From the NCBI GenBank assembly GCA_965120415.1, contig CBCPNA010000065.1:1-40820 (forward strand): a stretch of DNA of 40,820 nt, given 5' to 3'. A model generated the notes under the pieces. The model did not search any database and had not been told where the DNA came from. It saw nothing but the letters and a program-made list of their open reading frames with translations. Below are positions 1-8,178 of this stretch, piece after piece (position 1 is the stretch's first letter; each line of letters opens with the position of its first letter). The DNA is from CBCPNA01 sp965120415 (GTDB lineage: Bacteria; Bacillota; Clostridia; Lachnospirales; CAG-274). The translations under genes were made by a program, and so were the position numbers.

Positions 1-46
1 TAATAATAATAACAATAATAATAGTAGTAATAATAGTAGTAGTACT
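1..46 (+). repeat. AAT/AGT trinucleotide repeat coding for Asn/Ser
   Basis: The window opens with about fifteen near-identical triplets (AAT, AAC, AGT). In the frame of the downstream gene they read as a run of Asn with interspersed Ser. The tract is in frame with no stop, so it is the linker of a protein whose start lies left of the window. Such tracts are prone to slippage and may vary in length between strains. Confidence 0.8.
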
Positions 47-1021
47 ATTACAAGTGAAATAGAAGAATTAAATCAAGTTTTGGATAATTATTATATGGCT
101 GCTTATTCAGAAGAAATATTTCTTTCTCAATATACTTATATGTTAAAAGCAGATGGAACATATGTAACTATACAAGATGTTTGCGATTATACAGGCTATG
201 AATTGCCAGAAGAATATTCAGAAGAAAATATTATAATACATTTGACAAAACCTAAATATTTTTTAGATTATCCTAATATTAAAATAGCGGAGCCAGAAAG
301 TGATATAGATTTAGAAGTATTAACTGTGTATTCTGCTATTATTAATGATGATGGAAGTGTGTTTATATCATCTAAATATGACGAAGGCGGCACTCTTACA
401 CAGGAAGAATATAATGAGTTTATCGTAAATAATTCGCCTATACATGGAGATATACAAAACCCTTCTCCTACAGATGAGGAATATATTAGCATTAAAGAAG
501 CAGTTGTAAACCATGATGCTAGCGTTTCTGATGGTAATGTTAAATTTTTAGCTTGTGATGAAAAGTATGCAATTGTTGTTATATCTTCAAGCGATGATGA
601 TGCAGATATAAAAGAATTTATGCTCCAAAAAGAGGACGGCACATGGCAGGTAAAAATGGATGAGCTAGAAAGTAACCCTAAAGCAACAATATTTATAAAT
701 GCAAATTATCCAGACTTGCTTTTAGATTTATTACCAAAATATAATCTAGCAGAATTTAGCATAGTAGGCGATTTAGATAATGTTGTAGAACAGCTAAAAG
801 AGCAAGAAGTTATTTCAGAAGATGAAGTTTTAACATATGGTTGTGGAGCTGGTAGATTTATTTATTTAGAATTTGAATCTGGTAATAAATATCTATTGTA
901 TAATAATGACCAAGGTGGCTTTGATATGTACGAATCAGATAATTATATGCTAGCTTTACAAAAAATGGTAGAGCTAGAAACAGAAAACCCACCAACTTTT
1001 ATAATAAATTTTGAAAATTAA
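2..1021 (+). CDS. C-terminal part of an unrecognised protein with Asn/Ser linker (5' truncated)
   Basis: The frame is open from base 2 to the stop at 1019-1021, so the gene is cut by the left edge. A TTG at 80 is only an internal codon and has no ribosome site. After the Asn/Ser linker come about 320 acidic residues rich in Asp, Glu, Tyr and Asn, with no transmembrane segment and only two Cys (in DVCDYTGY near residue 31 after base 80, and in YGCGAG near residue 257). Alternating hydrophobic stretches suggest beta-rich domains. A low-complexity linker ahead of an acidic soluble domain is common in clostridial lipoproteins and secreted proteins, but the N-terminus that would show a signal peptide is missing. 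I do not recognise the family. A strong terminator follows directly. Confidence 0.75.
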   Translation, partial: NNNNNNNSSNNSSSTITSEIEELNQVLDNYYMAAYSEEIFLSQYTYMLKADGTYVTIQDVCDYTGYELPEEYSEENIIIHLTKPKYFLDYPNIKIAEPESDIDLEVLTVYSAIINDDGSVFISSKYDEGGTLTQEEYNEFIVNNSPIHGDIQNPSPTDEEYISIKEAVVNHDASVSDGNVKFLACDEKYAIVVISSSDDDADIKEFMLQKEDGTWQVKMDELESNPKATIFINANYPDLLLDLLPKYNLAEFSIVGDLDNVVEQLKEQEVISEDEVLTYGCGAGRFIYLEFESGNKYLLYNNDQGGFDMYESDNYMLALQKMVELETENPPTFIINFEN

Positions 1022-1026
1022 AAATA

Positions 1027-1056
1027 ACCCTCTCTTTAATAGAGAGGGTGTTTTTT
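1027..1056 (+). terminator. Rho-independent terminator of the left-edge gene
   Basis: A 9-bp perfect stem (ACCCTCTCT paired with AGAGAGGGT, loop TTAAT) is followed by G and six T. It begins six bases after the stop codon at 1021. Confidence 0.9.
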
Positions 1057-1202
1057 GTAAATAAGCAATGTTTTTTTGTACGATAAAAAGGGGGCATAAA
1101 AGAGGTATAAGGCAAAATATTAAGAGAGTTGTTTTTATATTATGCTTAATTATTATATAAAAGCAAGCAAAAAGCTAGCTATTTTTAATTTACTTTTATA
1201 AT

Positions 1203-1226
1203 AAAAGCACCCCTTTTTCAAGGGGT
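1203..1226 (-). terminator. Terminator of the nucleoside kinase operon
   Basis: On the minus strand ACCCCTT pairs with AAGGGGT around a short loop and is followed by GCTTTTAT. It lies just after the stop of the kinase gene at 1232 and faces the terminator at 1027-1056 from the other side. Confidence 0.65.
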
Positions 1227-1231
1227 ATTAA

Positions 1232-2896
1232 TTAAAAGCATCCTCCGCCTATAAATTCTCTTATAATAGAATTAGGTGGTATTGTATCAAGCTTAGTTAT
1301 GCTCAAAAAGCTATCCAAAAATTTTAAAAGCCTTCTTGCCTCGGCATATTCCTTTTCATCGTTAGAAATATTAAATAATAAAGGTTCTACAAAAGGCTTT
1401 AAAACAGCAAGCTCATATATTAAAGAAGAATTAAAGATAATATCGGCTTCTTCTTGAAAAGGAAAAATATTTTCAACTTCTCCTTTTAAAACATTGTTCC
1501 ACATATTTAATGTTGTTTTAACCCCGAATCCTCTAAAATGATGATCTCTTACAATTCTTCTAAATATTCTTGTATCGCTTGTTGGTATCCTGTTATGAGA
1601 ATCTATATTAAGTTGTGTTAAAGCGCTTATAAATATTTTAAATTTAGTATCTTTTGGTATACTTTTACCTATTTCTTGGTTAAGTCCATGGATACCTTCT
1701 ATTATAACAATTTCATGTTCATTTAATTTTATATCTTTACCTTTTTCTCTTTTGCCTTTTGTAAAGTTAAATTTAGGTATTTGGGCAATTTTACCATTTA
1801 ATAGATTTTCCATATCTAAATTTATTTTTTGTATATCTAAAGCTTCTAAACATTCAAAATCAGGGTCGCCGTTTTCATCACGTGGTATATTTTTTGGCTC
1901 ATGGTAATAATCGTCTAGTGATATAATATGTGGTATTACGCCATTTACTTTTAGCTGGACACATAGCCTATTTGCAAAAGTTGTTTTACCAGAAGATGAT
2001 GGTCCAGAAATAAGAATAAATTTTTTATTATTTTTTGTTATACTATCTGCTATATTAGCTATTTTCTTTTCTTGCAGAGCCTCTGTTATTAATATTATTT
2101 CTTTAATCTTTTCGTTACATATAGCGCTGTTTAAAGCGTGGACATAATCTATACCAGCTATTTTTGCCCAGTTTATAGATTCTTCAAAAATATCATTTAG
2201 CTTTTTAATATTTTTATATTCAGAAAAGCTTTCAGGCATATTTCTATCAGGAAAGCATAGCGTAAAGCTATTGTCTTCATTTTTTATAATATCAAATTTA
2301 TTTAAATCTTTTGTATCTAAAGCCATTTCGCTATAAAAATAGTCGTAAGTGTTTTCTAATTTATATAAATTGATAGAATTTTTTTTAATATATTTTAGTC
2401 CTCTAGCACGGTCATGCATTTTATATTTTTCAAAAAGCTTAAAAGCTTCTTTTAAAGGAAAGTTGATTTTTTCTATTTTTAAATTTTGGCTTGCTGTATT
2501 TAGCATACTTTCTTTAATTTTTGAAATAAGCTCCTCTGTTATTAAAGTTTCTTTTATATCACAATACCAATTTTGATTTATAGAATATTTTATCCTAACT
2601 TTAATATTTTCGCCCAAAATCTTTCTTATAGAATTAAGCATTAAAAGAGCAACGCTTTTTTTATAAGCAATGTAGCAATGTTCATCTTTTATATCTAAAA
2701 ATTTTATTTCACAATCTTCATATATACATTTGTTTAGCTCAAAATTTTCATTATCTATTTTTGCCAAAATAACAGGATATTCAAAAACATTATCAAATTT
2801 AGTTTTTATATCGATTAAAGATACGCCTTTTTCGGCAGTAATCATTTCTTCGAATTTTTCATTTTTTTTATCATAAATAATTTTTAAATTAATCAT
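1232..2896 (-). CDS. TGS-domain uridine/nucleoside kinase
   Basis: This is a cytosolic P-loop nucleoside kinase of the long clostridial type (about 554 residues). An N-terminal TGS-like/threonyl-tRNA-synthetase-like half precedes a phosphoribulokinase/uridine kinase domain. The Walker A motif GPSSSGKTT lies near residue 297, followed by a substrate-side SLDDYYHEP segment and IVIIEGIHGLN, typical of uridine kinases. The family is expected to phosphorylate uridine/cytidine or a related nucleoside; the exact substrate cannot be read from sequence. An in-frame ATG at 2917 would make the protein seven residues longer, but the ribosome site (AAGGGGGG) lies inside that extension, so the ATG at 2896 is preferred. 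The nif3-like gene ends 14 bases upstream, so it is probably the last gene of the trmK-nif3 operon. Confidence 0.85.
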   Translation of the reverse strand: MINLKIIYDKKNEKFEEMITAEKGVSLIDIKTKFDNVFEYPVILAKIDNENFELNKCIYEDCEIKFLDIKDEHCYIAYKKSVALLMLNSIRKILGENIKVRIKYSINQNWYCDIKETLITEELISKIKESMLNTASQNLKIEKINFPLKEAFKLFEKYKMHDRARGLKYIKKNSINLYKLENTYDYFYSEMALDTKDLNKFDIIKNEDNSFTLCFPDRNMPESFSEYKNIKKLNDIFEESINWAKIAGIDYVHALNSAICNEKIKEIILITEALQEKKIANIADSITKNNKKFILISGPSSSGKTTFANRLCVQLKVNGVIPHIISLDDYYHEPKNIPRDENGDPDFECLEALDIQKINLDMENLLNGKIAQIPKFNFTKGKREKGKDIKLNEHEIVIIEGIHGLNQEIGKSIPKDTKFKIFISALTQLNIDSHNRIPTSDTRIFRRIVRDHHFRGFGVKTTLNMWNNVLKGEVENIFPFQEEADIIFNSSLIYELAVLKPFVEPLLFNISNDEKEYAEARRLLKFLDSFLSITKLDTIPPNSIIREFIGGGCF

Positions 2897-2909
2897 AAAA
2901 TACCCCCCC

Positions 2910-3704
2910 TTAAACAATTTTTAATGTTTGCCCGTTTATGTTAGATTTTAAACAGTTTATAGTTAAATGTTTTTTTAAATAGTTGCAAATAGGTTCGATA
3001 ATCAAATTTTCACTACCATAATGCGTAGCATCTATTAAGCAAAGGTTATTATCTTTTGCAAATTGTGCCGCATGAAATTTTAAATCAGATGTTATATAAG
3101 CATCACAATTTTGCTTAATTGCTTGAGTCATAAAGCTAACTTCACCAGCAGAGCCAGTACATATAGCAATTTTTTGTATAGTTTTGCTTAAATCGCCACA
3201 TATAGATAAATGCTTTAAATTAACAATCTGCTTAACTTTATTTATTAAAGAGCCAAAATCTATCTTTTCTTGCAAAAGCCCAACACGCCCAAGGCTAAAA
3301 TCTTGCCCATATTTAGGTGTAGACAAATTTTCTATATTTTTTAAATTTAATAAATTTGCAAAAGTATCGTTAGTACCACCTTTAGCAGTATCTAAATTTG
3401 TATGTGCAGTATATAAATTTATATCATTTTTTATAAGCTTTATAAGCCTTTTACCAAGTACGCTAGAAGTATTGATACAATTAATAGGCTTAAATATAAT
3501 AGGATGATGAGTTATTATCATGTTACAATTATTTGCGATAGCCTCTTCTATTACCTCATCGTTTACATCAAGCGCTACCAGCACATTTTTTATAATACTT
3601 TCTTTAGAGCCAACAATAAGCCCTATATTGTCCCAGTCTTCAGCAAGCGCAGGAGCGGCATAGCTTTCCATAAGATTTATAATATAAGAACATTTTACAG
3701 ACAT
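2910..3704 (-). CDS. Nif3/YqfO-like dinuclear-metal protein
   Basis: A 264-residue protein of the NIF3 family, which forms toroidal hexamers holding two metal ions per subunit. The start (ALAEDWDNIGLIVG) and the metal-binding THHP near residue 66 are typical; further ligand regions are the TNLD segment and the late DATHYGSE. It is the short form and lacks the PII-like insertion found in Bacillus YqfO (about 370 residues). The family has been proposed to act as a GTP cyclohydrolase-type or other metal-dependent hydrolase, but its physiological role is unsettled. The start ATG has a clear AGGAGGTG site and overlaps the 3' end of trmK by 10 bases, so the two are translationally coupled. The trmK-nif3 pairing is conserved across Firmicutes. 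Confidence 0.9.
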   Translation of the reverse strand: MSVKCSYIINLMESYAAPALAEDWDNIGLIVGSKESIIKNVLVALDVNDEVIEEAIANNCNMIITHHPIIFKPINCINTSSVLGKRLIKLIKNDINLYTAHTNLDTAKGGTNDTFANLLNLKNIENLSTPKYGQDFSLGRVGLLQEKIDFGSLINKVKQIVNLKHLSICGDLSKTIQKIAICTGSAGEVSFMTQAIKQNCDAYITSDLKFHAAQFAKDNNLCLIDATHYGSENLIIEPICNYLKKHLTINCLKSNINGQTLKIV

Positions 3705-4372
3705 TTTAACACCTCCTCTAGCATTAATTTTTTATTGTTAAGCTTTTCAATTTCTTTTAAAGAATTTATTTTTTTGTTTGATAAAATATTTTTTATTAAA
3801 GATAATTCTTTTAAAATATATTGTTTAAAAACAGGAGACTGTTTATTTAAATTATGCTTGCCAAAAGTGTATTCAAGCTCATTAAATTTTTGTGAACCTT
3901 TTTTAGCGACTATTATATTATAAAATTTATTATCTTCTTGTATAAAATCTTCATCTATTATATAAAAATTATTCTGGTGCAAAAATATCCTAACCTCTTT
4001 AATATTTTTCTGTGGTTGTAAAATTAGTGTGTCAGCGTTATTTGCAATATTTATACCTCTTTTTAAAATATCTATTATAAGCATACCACCCATACCAGCT
4101 ATTATAATACTATTTATATTATCTTTTAAATAAATGTTGTCAAGTCCGTTAGAAAGCCTTGTTTCTATACTTTTAGTTAAATTATTATTTTTTATATTAT
4201 TATATGCTTTTTTAAGGCATAATTTACTAATATCACAAGCTAAAGCCTTTTTTATTATGTTGTGTTTGCATAAAAATATAGGAATATAAGCGTGATCTGT
4301 GCCTATATCTGCCAAGATGCTATTTTGAGTAACTTTTTTTGCTATGCAGGATAATCTAAAAGATATTTCCAT
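3695..4372 (-). CDS. trmK: tRNA (adenine(22)-N1)-methyltransferase TrmK
   Basis: This SAM-dependent methyltransferase modifies A22 in the D-loop of tRNAs. The SAM-binding motif I reads ADIGTDHAYIPIFL near the N-terminus, followed by a GMGGMLI segment and a C-terminal helical region rich in Lys, Asn and Leu; length is about 225 residues, as usual. The start is uncertain. The frame continues upstream to an ATG at 4444, adding 24 hydrophobic and basic residues that the family lacks; that ATG has AAAGGAG only one base away, which is too close. The ATG at 4372 (MEISFRLSCIAKK) fits the family but has no good ribosome site. Downstream it overlaps the nif3-like gene. Confidence 0.85.
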   Translation of the reverse strand: MEISFRLSCIAKKVTQNSILADIGTDHAYIPIFLCKHNIIKKALACDISKLCLKKAYNNIKNNNLTKSIETRLSNGLDNIYLKDNINSIIIAGMGGMLIIDILKRGINIANNADTLILQPQKNIKEVRIFLHQNNFYIIDEDFIQEDNKFYNIIVAKKGSQKFNELEYTFGKHNLNKQSPVFKQYILKELSLIKNILSNKKINSLKEIEKLNNKKLMLEEVLKCL

Positions 4373-4444
4373 AATTAAGATTGCCAAAAACCTATAAATA
4401 TAATGATATAGTATTATCCGTTTATGTAATATATAGTTTGGCAT

Positions 4445-4760
4445 ACTCCTTTCTAGCTTTATTTATATTTAATGCTAATAAATCTTTTATTATACTTTTA
4501 TTATAAATGTATAAAAATAATCTTTTTCAATAAATATAAAAATATAATTGAAAAAGATTTGAGAGGGGAAAAAGCAGATAAGCTTTAAATAAAGGTATAT
4601 ATTTAAAATATTAAAAAGCTTGATTATTTTAAATTAAATATATAATAAAGTTATTAATGGAGATATTATATCATATAATATAAATACAGTCAATAAAAAC
4701 AATAAATATAATTAATATAATAAATCAAGCTGGTTAATAATAGTTAATAATTAATTTATG
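4445..4760. other. Intergenic region between trmK and ftsZ
   Basis: This 316-base stretch, extremely AT-rich, has no convincing gene. The clear element is a perfect 13-bp inverted repeat, AATCTTTTTCAAT (4519-4531) against ATTGAAAAAGATT (4547-4559). On the minus strand it is followed by a T-rich run, so it could end ftsZ transcription. TATAAT-like boxes on the minus strand at about 4490-4508 may belong to a trmK promoter, but no well-spaced -35 box was found. Confidence 0.5.
4511..4559 (-). terminator. Probable terminator of ftsZ
   Basis: The 13-bp perfect inverted repeat 4519-4531/4547-4559 has a 15-base AT loop. On the minus strand it is followed by ATTTTTATA. The stem is AT-rich with only two G-C pairs, so strength is moderate. 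It lies about 200 bases after the ftsZ stop. Confidence 0.5.
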
Positions 4761-5933
4761 TTAATTTCTATTATTTCTTCTTAAAAAATTAGGTATATTT
4801 ATTTTGTCACTGCCTATATTAAAGGTTTTATTTTGTTGTTCTGTTTGCTCCTTAGCTTGATTAGCGTTAGCATTTTCTACAAATTCAATATTAGGGTAAG
4901 AAGGCTGTTCTGTTGGGTTTAAAGGTATATTAGCATCAGCGTTATTTTGCCTAATAGAAGAATTAATAATAAGCTCCTCAGCATCTTTAAGATCTGTTGC
5001 AACAACAGTAATAATAACTCTATCTTCAAGATTAGGGTCTTCAGAAGAGCCATAAATAATCTGTGCAGAAGGGTCTAGCATGTTTTTTAGCATAGTCATA
5101 CCAGAATTGATAGATTTAAGCCCAAGCCCACAACCAGAAAAATTAATAAGCATATTTTTGGCACCATCTATCCTTGTTTCTAAAAGTGGGCTATTTATAG
5201 CTTCGTTTATTGCATCTTGTATCCTATTTTTGCCGGTAGCCTCGCCAACCCCAAGATGGGCATATCCTTTATCTCTCATTATGCTAGAAACGTCGGCAAA
5301 ATCGACATTTATTTGAGAATGATTTTTGATAATGCTAGCTATACCTGTAACCCCTTGCCTTAATATTTCATCTACCTTAAAAAATGCTTCAGCTTGCGTA
5401 ACATCGTCTTCTATTATATCTAATATCCTTTCATTAGGTATAACGATTAAAGTATCGACATTTTCTTTAAGCCTTGCTATACCTTCTAGCGCAAGTTTAG
5501 CACGATAATTGCCCTCAAATTCAAAAGGCTTTGTAACAACAGCAACTGTTAAAATACCTTGTCCTTTAGCTATGTCAGCAACAATGGCTGCAGCCCCAGT
5601 CCCTGTGCCACCGCCCATACCAGCAGTTATAAAAACCATGTCGGCGCCCTGTATAGCGTTTGCTATTTCTTCTTTAGATTCTTCAGCGGCGATACGACCC
5701 TTTTCAGGGTCACCTCCAGCTCCAAGCCCTTTTGTAGATTTTTCTCCAATTGTGATTTTTTTACTAGCAAGATTATTATCAAGAGTTTGCCTATCTGTAT
5801 TTATAGCGACAAATTCAATATCTTTAGCACCATCACCGTATTCAATCATCCGGTTAACAGCGTTATTGCCAGAGCCACCAACTCCAATAACAATAATCTT
5901 TTCTTCATTATTTATTCTTTCAGCTACTATCAA
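4761..5933 (-). CDS. ftsZ: Cell division GTPase FtsZ
   Basis: FtsZ is the tubulin homologue that polymerises into the cytokinetic ring. All hallmarks are visible in 390 residues: N-terminal VIGVGGSGNNAVNRM (16-29), the GTP-binding loop GGGTGTG (107-113), the T7 synergy loop NVDFAD (209-214) that completes the GTPase site of the next subunit, a Gln/Asn-rich linker (about 330-370), and the C-terminal peptide IPNFLRR (380-386) that binds partners such as FtsA, SepF, EzrA or MinC. Translation starts at TTG with AGGAGG seven bases upstream. It follows murA and ftsQ on the same strand after a 188-base gap that may hold its own promoter. No ftsA is adjacent. Confidence 0.97.
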   Translation of the reverse strand: MIVAERINNEEKIIVIGVGGSGNNAVNRMIEYGDGAKDIEFVAINTDRQTLDNNLASKKITIGEKSTKGLGAGGDPEKGRIAAEESKEEIANAIQGADMVFITAGMGGGTGTGAAAIVADIAKGQGILTVAVVTKPFEFEGNYRAKLALEGIARLKENVDTLIVIPNERILDIIEDDVTQAEAFFKVDEILRQGVTGIASIIKNHSQINVDFADVSSIMRDKGYAHLGVGEATGKNRIQDAINEAINSPLLETRIDGAKNMLINFSGCGLGLKSINSGMTMLKNMLDPSAQIIYGSSEDPNLEDRVIITVVATDLKDAEELIINSSIRQNNADANIPLNPTEQPSYPNIEFVENANANQAKEQTEQQNKTFNIGSDKINIPNFLRRNNRN

Positions 5934-6010
5934 ACTAAACCCTCCTAAATTAGTTTATGTTTATTAAAAAGCATTTATTTTACAAAATAAATTTTATATT
6001 CAAAAATTAT

Positions 6011-6030
6011 TATAATGCACATAATGCACA
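6011..6030 (-). promoter_or_regulatory. Possible ftsZ promoter with tandem 9-bp repeats
   Basis: In the ftsQ-ftsZ gap the minus strand reads TGTGCATTA twice in direct tandem (plus-strand TAATGCACA at 6013-6021 and 6022-6030), running into TATAAT (plus ATTATA, 6008-6013). TATAAT could be a -10 box, but the -35 at standard spacing is poor. The tandem repeat could be a regulator site. This is an inference from position only. Confidence 0.35.
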
Positions 6031-6121
6031 AAAACCCCTATTTTAATAATATATATATAATTATACTTTTTTTGAAAAATTTTTGCAAGTAAAATTTAAA
6101 ATAAATTGTAATTTTATATAT

Positions 6122-6835
6122 TTAGGTTAGTAATTTAAATATAGGGTCTATGTTTAAATTATCTAAATACAAGATACCTTTTTGGTCTGTCGGCATATTA
6201 TTTATAATTTCTATAAGCGTATTAAGTTTGATATTTAAGTCTGTTTCATCGCCTATAACAACATCTATATTTTTTATATACAAATGTATTTCTTCTGTAT
6301 CAGATAAATCAATTGTTATCACATCTTCTCCAAAATCTTTAGAAGATATAAGCTCAGCAAATTTAACAGCAATTTCAAGGCTTTCTGTATTAGTAACTGG
6401 TAAAATTTCTCCTAAATTAAAGTTATCAAAATCAAGTCCTGTAATAAGTGGTAAATTTTGAGTAAAATCAGATTTTATATCTATAACATAGCCCTCGTTA
6501 TCTATATATAGGTAGTTATTTAAAAACGACACATATCCTATTAAAGTTTTTTCTTCTATATTGATTATAAGTGTGCTTGGATAGCTTTTTTTAATGCTAA
6601 AACTTTTTATATATCTATTATTTTTCAAAATTTGACTAGCTTTAAATTTATTAAAAAATAGTAGATTGGTATTTTCATTTAAAGAAAGACTTTCTATTAT
6701 TTCATCTTTATTTAAAAGAGTTAGGTCGTTTATTTCTATCGTTTTTATATTAAATATAGGAGAAATTATTAAAATTAACATAAAAATTATAAAAAGTGCT
6801 ATTAAGCTTATTGCATATATATAACTTTTTTTCAT
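6122..6835 (-). CDS. ftsQ: Cell division protein FtsQ/DivIB
   Basis: A bitopic division protein linking the FtsZ ring to septal peptidoglycan synthesis. It has a short cytoplasmic N-terminus, one membrane segment (about residues 6-27), then a POTRA domain (FNIKTIEINDLTLLNKDEI and onward) and the FtsQ/DivIB beta domain (YVSFLNNYLYIDNEGYVI). At 237 residues it is near the usual length. The start ATG has an AGGTGAT site that overlaps the murA stop codon (TAG followed by GTGAT), giving an 8-base gap and a shared operon. murA-divIB-ftsZ order is typical of Firmicutes. Confidence 0.9.
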   Translation of the reverse strand: MKKSYIYAISLIALFIIFMLILIISPIFNIKTIEINDLTLLNKDEIIESLSLNENTNLLFFNKFKASQILKNNRYIKSFSIKKSYPSTLIINIEEKTLIGYVSFLNNYLYIDNEGYVIDIKSDFTQNLPLITGLDFDNFNLGEILPVTNTESLEIAVKFAELISSKDFGEDVITIDLSDTEEIHLYIKNIDVVIGDETDLNIKLNTLIEIINNMPTDQKGILYLDNLNIDPIFKLLT

Positions 6836-6843
6836 TTTATCAC

Positions 6844-8103
6844 CTAATGTTTAATATATTTTATATCGCCACCTATGTTTTGTAATTTTTTTTCTATATT
6901 TTCATATCCTCTTTTTATATAGGAAGAATTATTAACTGTAGTTTGCCCAAAAGCAGATAAACCAGCTGTTATGAGAGCAGCACCACCTCTTAAATCTTTA
7001 GCAAAAAGGTTAGCGCTATTTAAATATTTTACCCCTTTTATAATAAATTTGTTATCTTTTTGTATTATATTAGCGCCCATTTTATTAAGAGAAAATATAT
7101 GCATATTTCTATTTTCAAAAATATCTTCTCTTAATGTAGCCTTGCCTTTAGAAAGAGCTAAAACAACAGTAAATATAGGTTGTAAATCTGTCGGAAATAG
7201 TGGGTAAGGGGCAGTTTTTATAAAATGAGGGCTATTTAAGAGATGATTTTTTTTAATAGCTATTTTGTTATATTCAGTAGTTATTTCAAGCCCCATTTTT
7301 TTTAATGTGTGTATTAAATAATTAAGATGAGCTGGTATAACATTTTTTATTATCAAATTGCTTTTAGTGCATCCAGCAAGGCATAAAAAGGTACCTGCCT
7401 CTATCCTATCTGGTATTATTTTGTATTCAAAATTTTTGTTTAAAGCTTTAACCCCAGTTATTTTAATTTTGCTTGTACCAGCCCCCGTAACATTAGCGCC
7501 CATTTTGTTTAAAAAGTTTTGTAAATCTGTAATTTCAGGCTCTCTAGCGGCATTTTTTATAATAGTTTCTCCTTTTGTAAAAATAGATGCCAGAATAATA
7601 TTTTGCGTTGTACCGACGCTTGCAAAAGGTAGATTTATACAGTCATTTTTTATACATTTTGTATAAGCGTTTATAAAGCCGTTATCTTCTTCTATAGTGA
7701 TATTTAATTGTTTAAAGGCATCTAGGTGAAAATCGATAGGGCGTTTTCCTATTTTGCACCCTCCAGGGTAGCTTATTTTAGCATTTTTATATTTTGCTAT
7801 AAGGCTACCTAAAAATATTATGGAGCTTCTCATTTTTTGGGACAAATGTTTGCTTATAACAGTTTTATTTAAAGATTTTGCATTTATTATAACAGTACTG
7901 CCATCTATAAAAACAGATGCGCCAAGAGCTTTTAGTATATTTATAGCGACAAGTGTGTCGGACAAAACAGGTACATTTTTTAATATTGTAATACCATCAT
8001 TTAATATAGATGCGGCAAGCATAGGTAATACAGAGTTTTTAGCACCGCTTATCAAGACTTCACCTTCCAAAAGCTTTCCACCGTTTATAACATACTTTCC
8101 CAT
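6844..8103 (-). CDS. murA: UDP-N-acetylglucosamine 1-carboxyvinyltransferase
   Basis: MurA makes the first committed step of peptidoglycan synthesis, adding enolpyruvate from PEP to UDP-GlcNAc in the cytoplasm. The 419 residues form the EPSP-synthase fold. The substrate-binding Lys22-Asn23 (SGAKNSVLP) is present, and the catalytic loop PGGCKIGKRP carries Cys116, equivalent to Cys115 of E. coli and the target of fosfomycin. RPIDFHL and the C-terminal DLRGGAALI segment are also conserved. The start ATG has GGAGG nine bases upstream. pcrA ends 75 bases upstream and ftsQ begins 8 bases downstream, so it is probably in one operon with both. Confidence 0.96.
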   Translation of the reverse strand: MGKYVINGGKLLEGEVLISGAKNSVLPMLAASILNDGITILKNVPVLSDTLVAINILKALGASVFIDGSTVIINAKSLNKTVISKHLSQKMRSSIIFLGSLIAKYKNAKISYPGGCKIGKRPIDFHLDAFKQLNITIEEDNGFINAYTKCIKNDCINLPFASVGTTQNIILASIFTKGETIIKNAAREPEITDLQNFLNKMGANVTGAGTSKIKITGVKALNKNFEYKIIPDRIEAGTFLCLAGCTKSNLIIKNVIPAHLNYLIHTLKKMGLEITTEYNKIAIKKNHLLNSPHFIKTAPYPLFPTDLQPIFTVVLALSKGKATLREDIFENRNMHIFSLNKMGANIIQKDNKFIIKGVKYLNSANLFAKDLRGGAALITAGLSAFGQTTVNNSSYIKRGYENIEKKLQNIGGDIKYIKH

Positions 8104-8178
8104 AATAATCCTCCAAGCAAATTATATTTTATAGTATGAAAAACTTTTGGATAGGTTACAAATTAATCATAAATTAAT

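Noticed and set aside
5509..5967. Long plus-strand open frames opposite ftsZ
   Set aside because: They are antisense shadows of a strongly conserved gene, with no start signals of their own.
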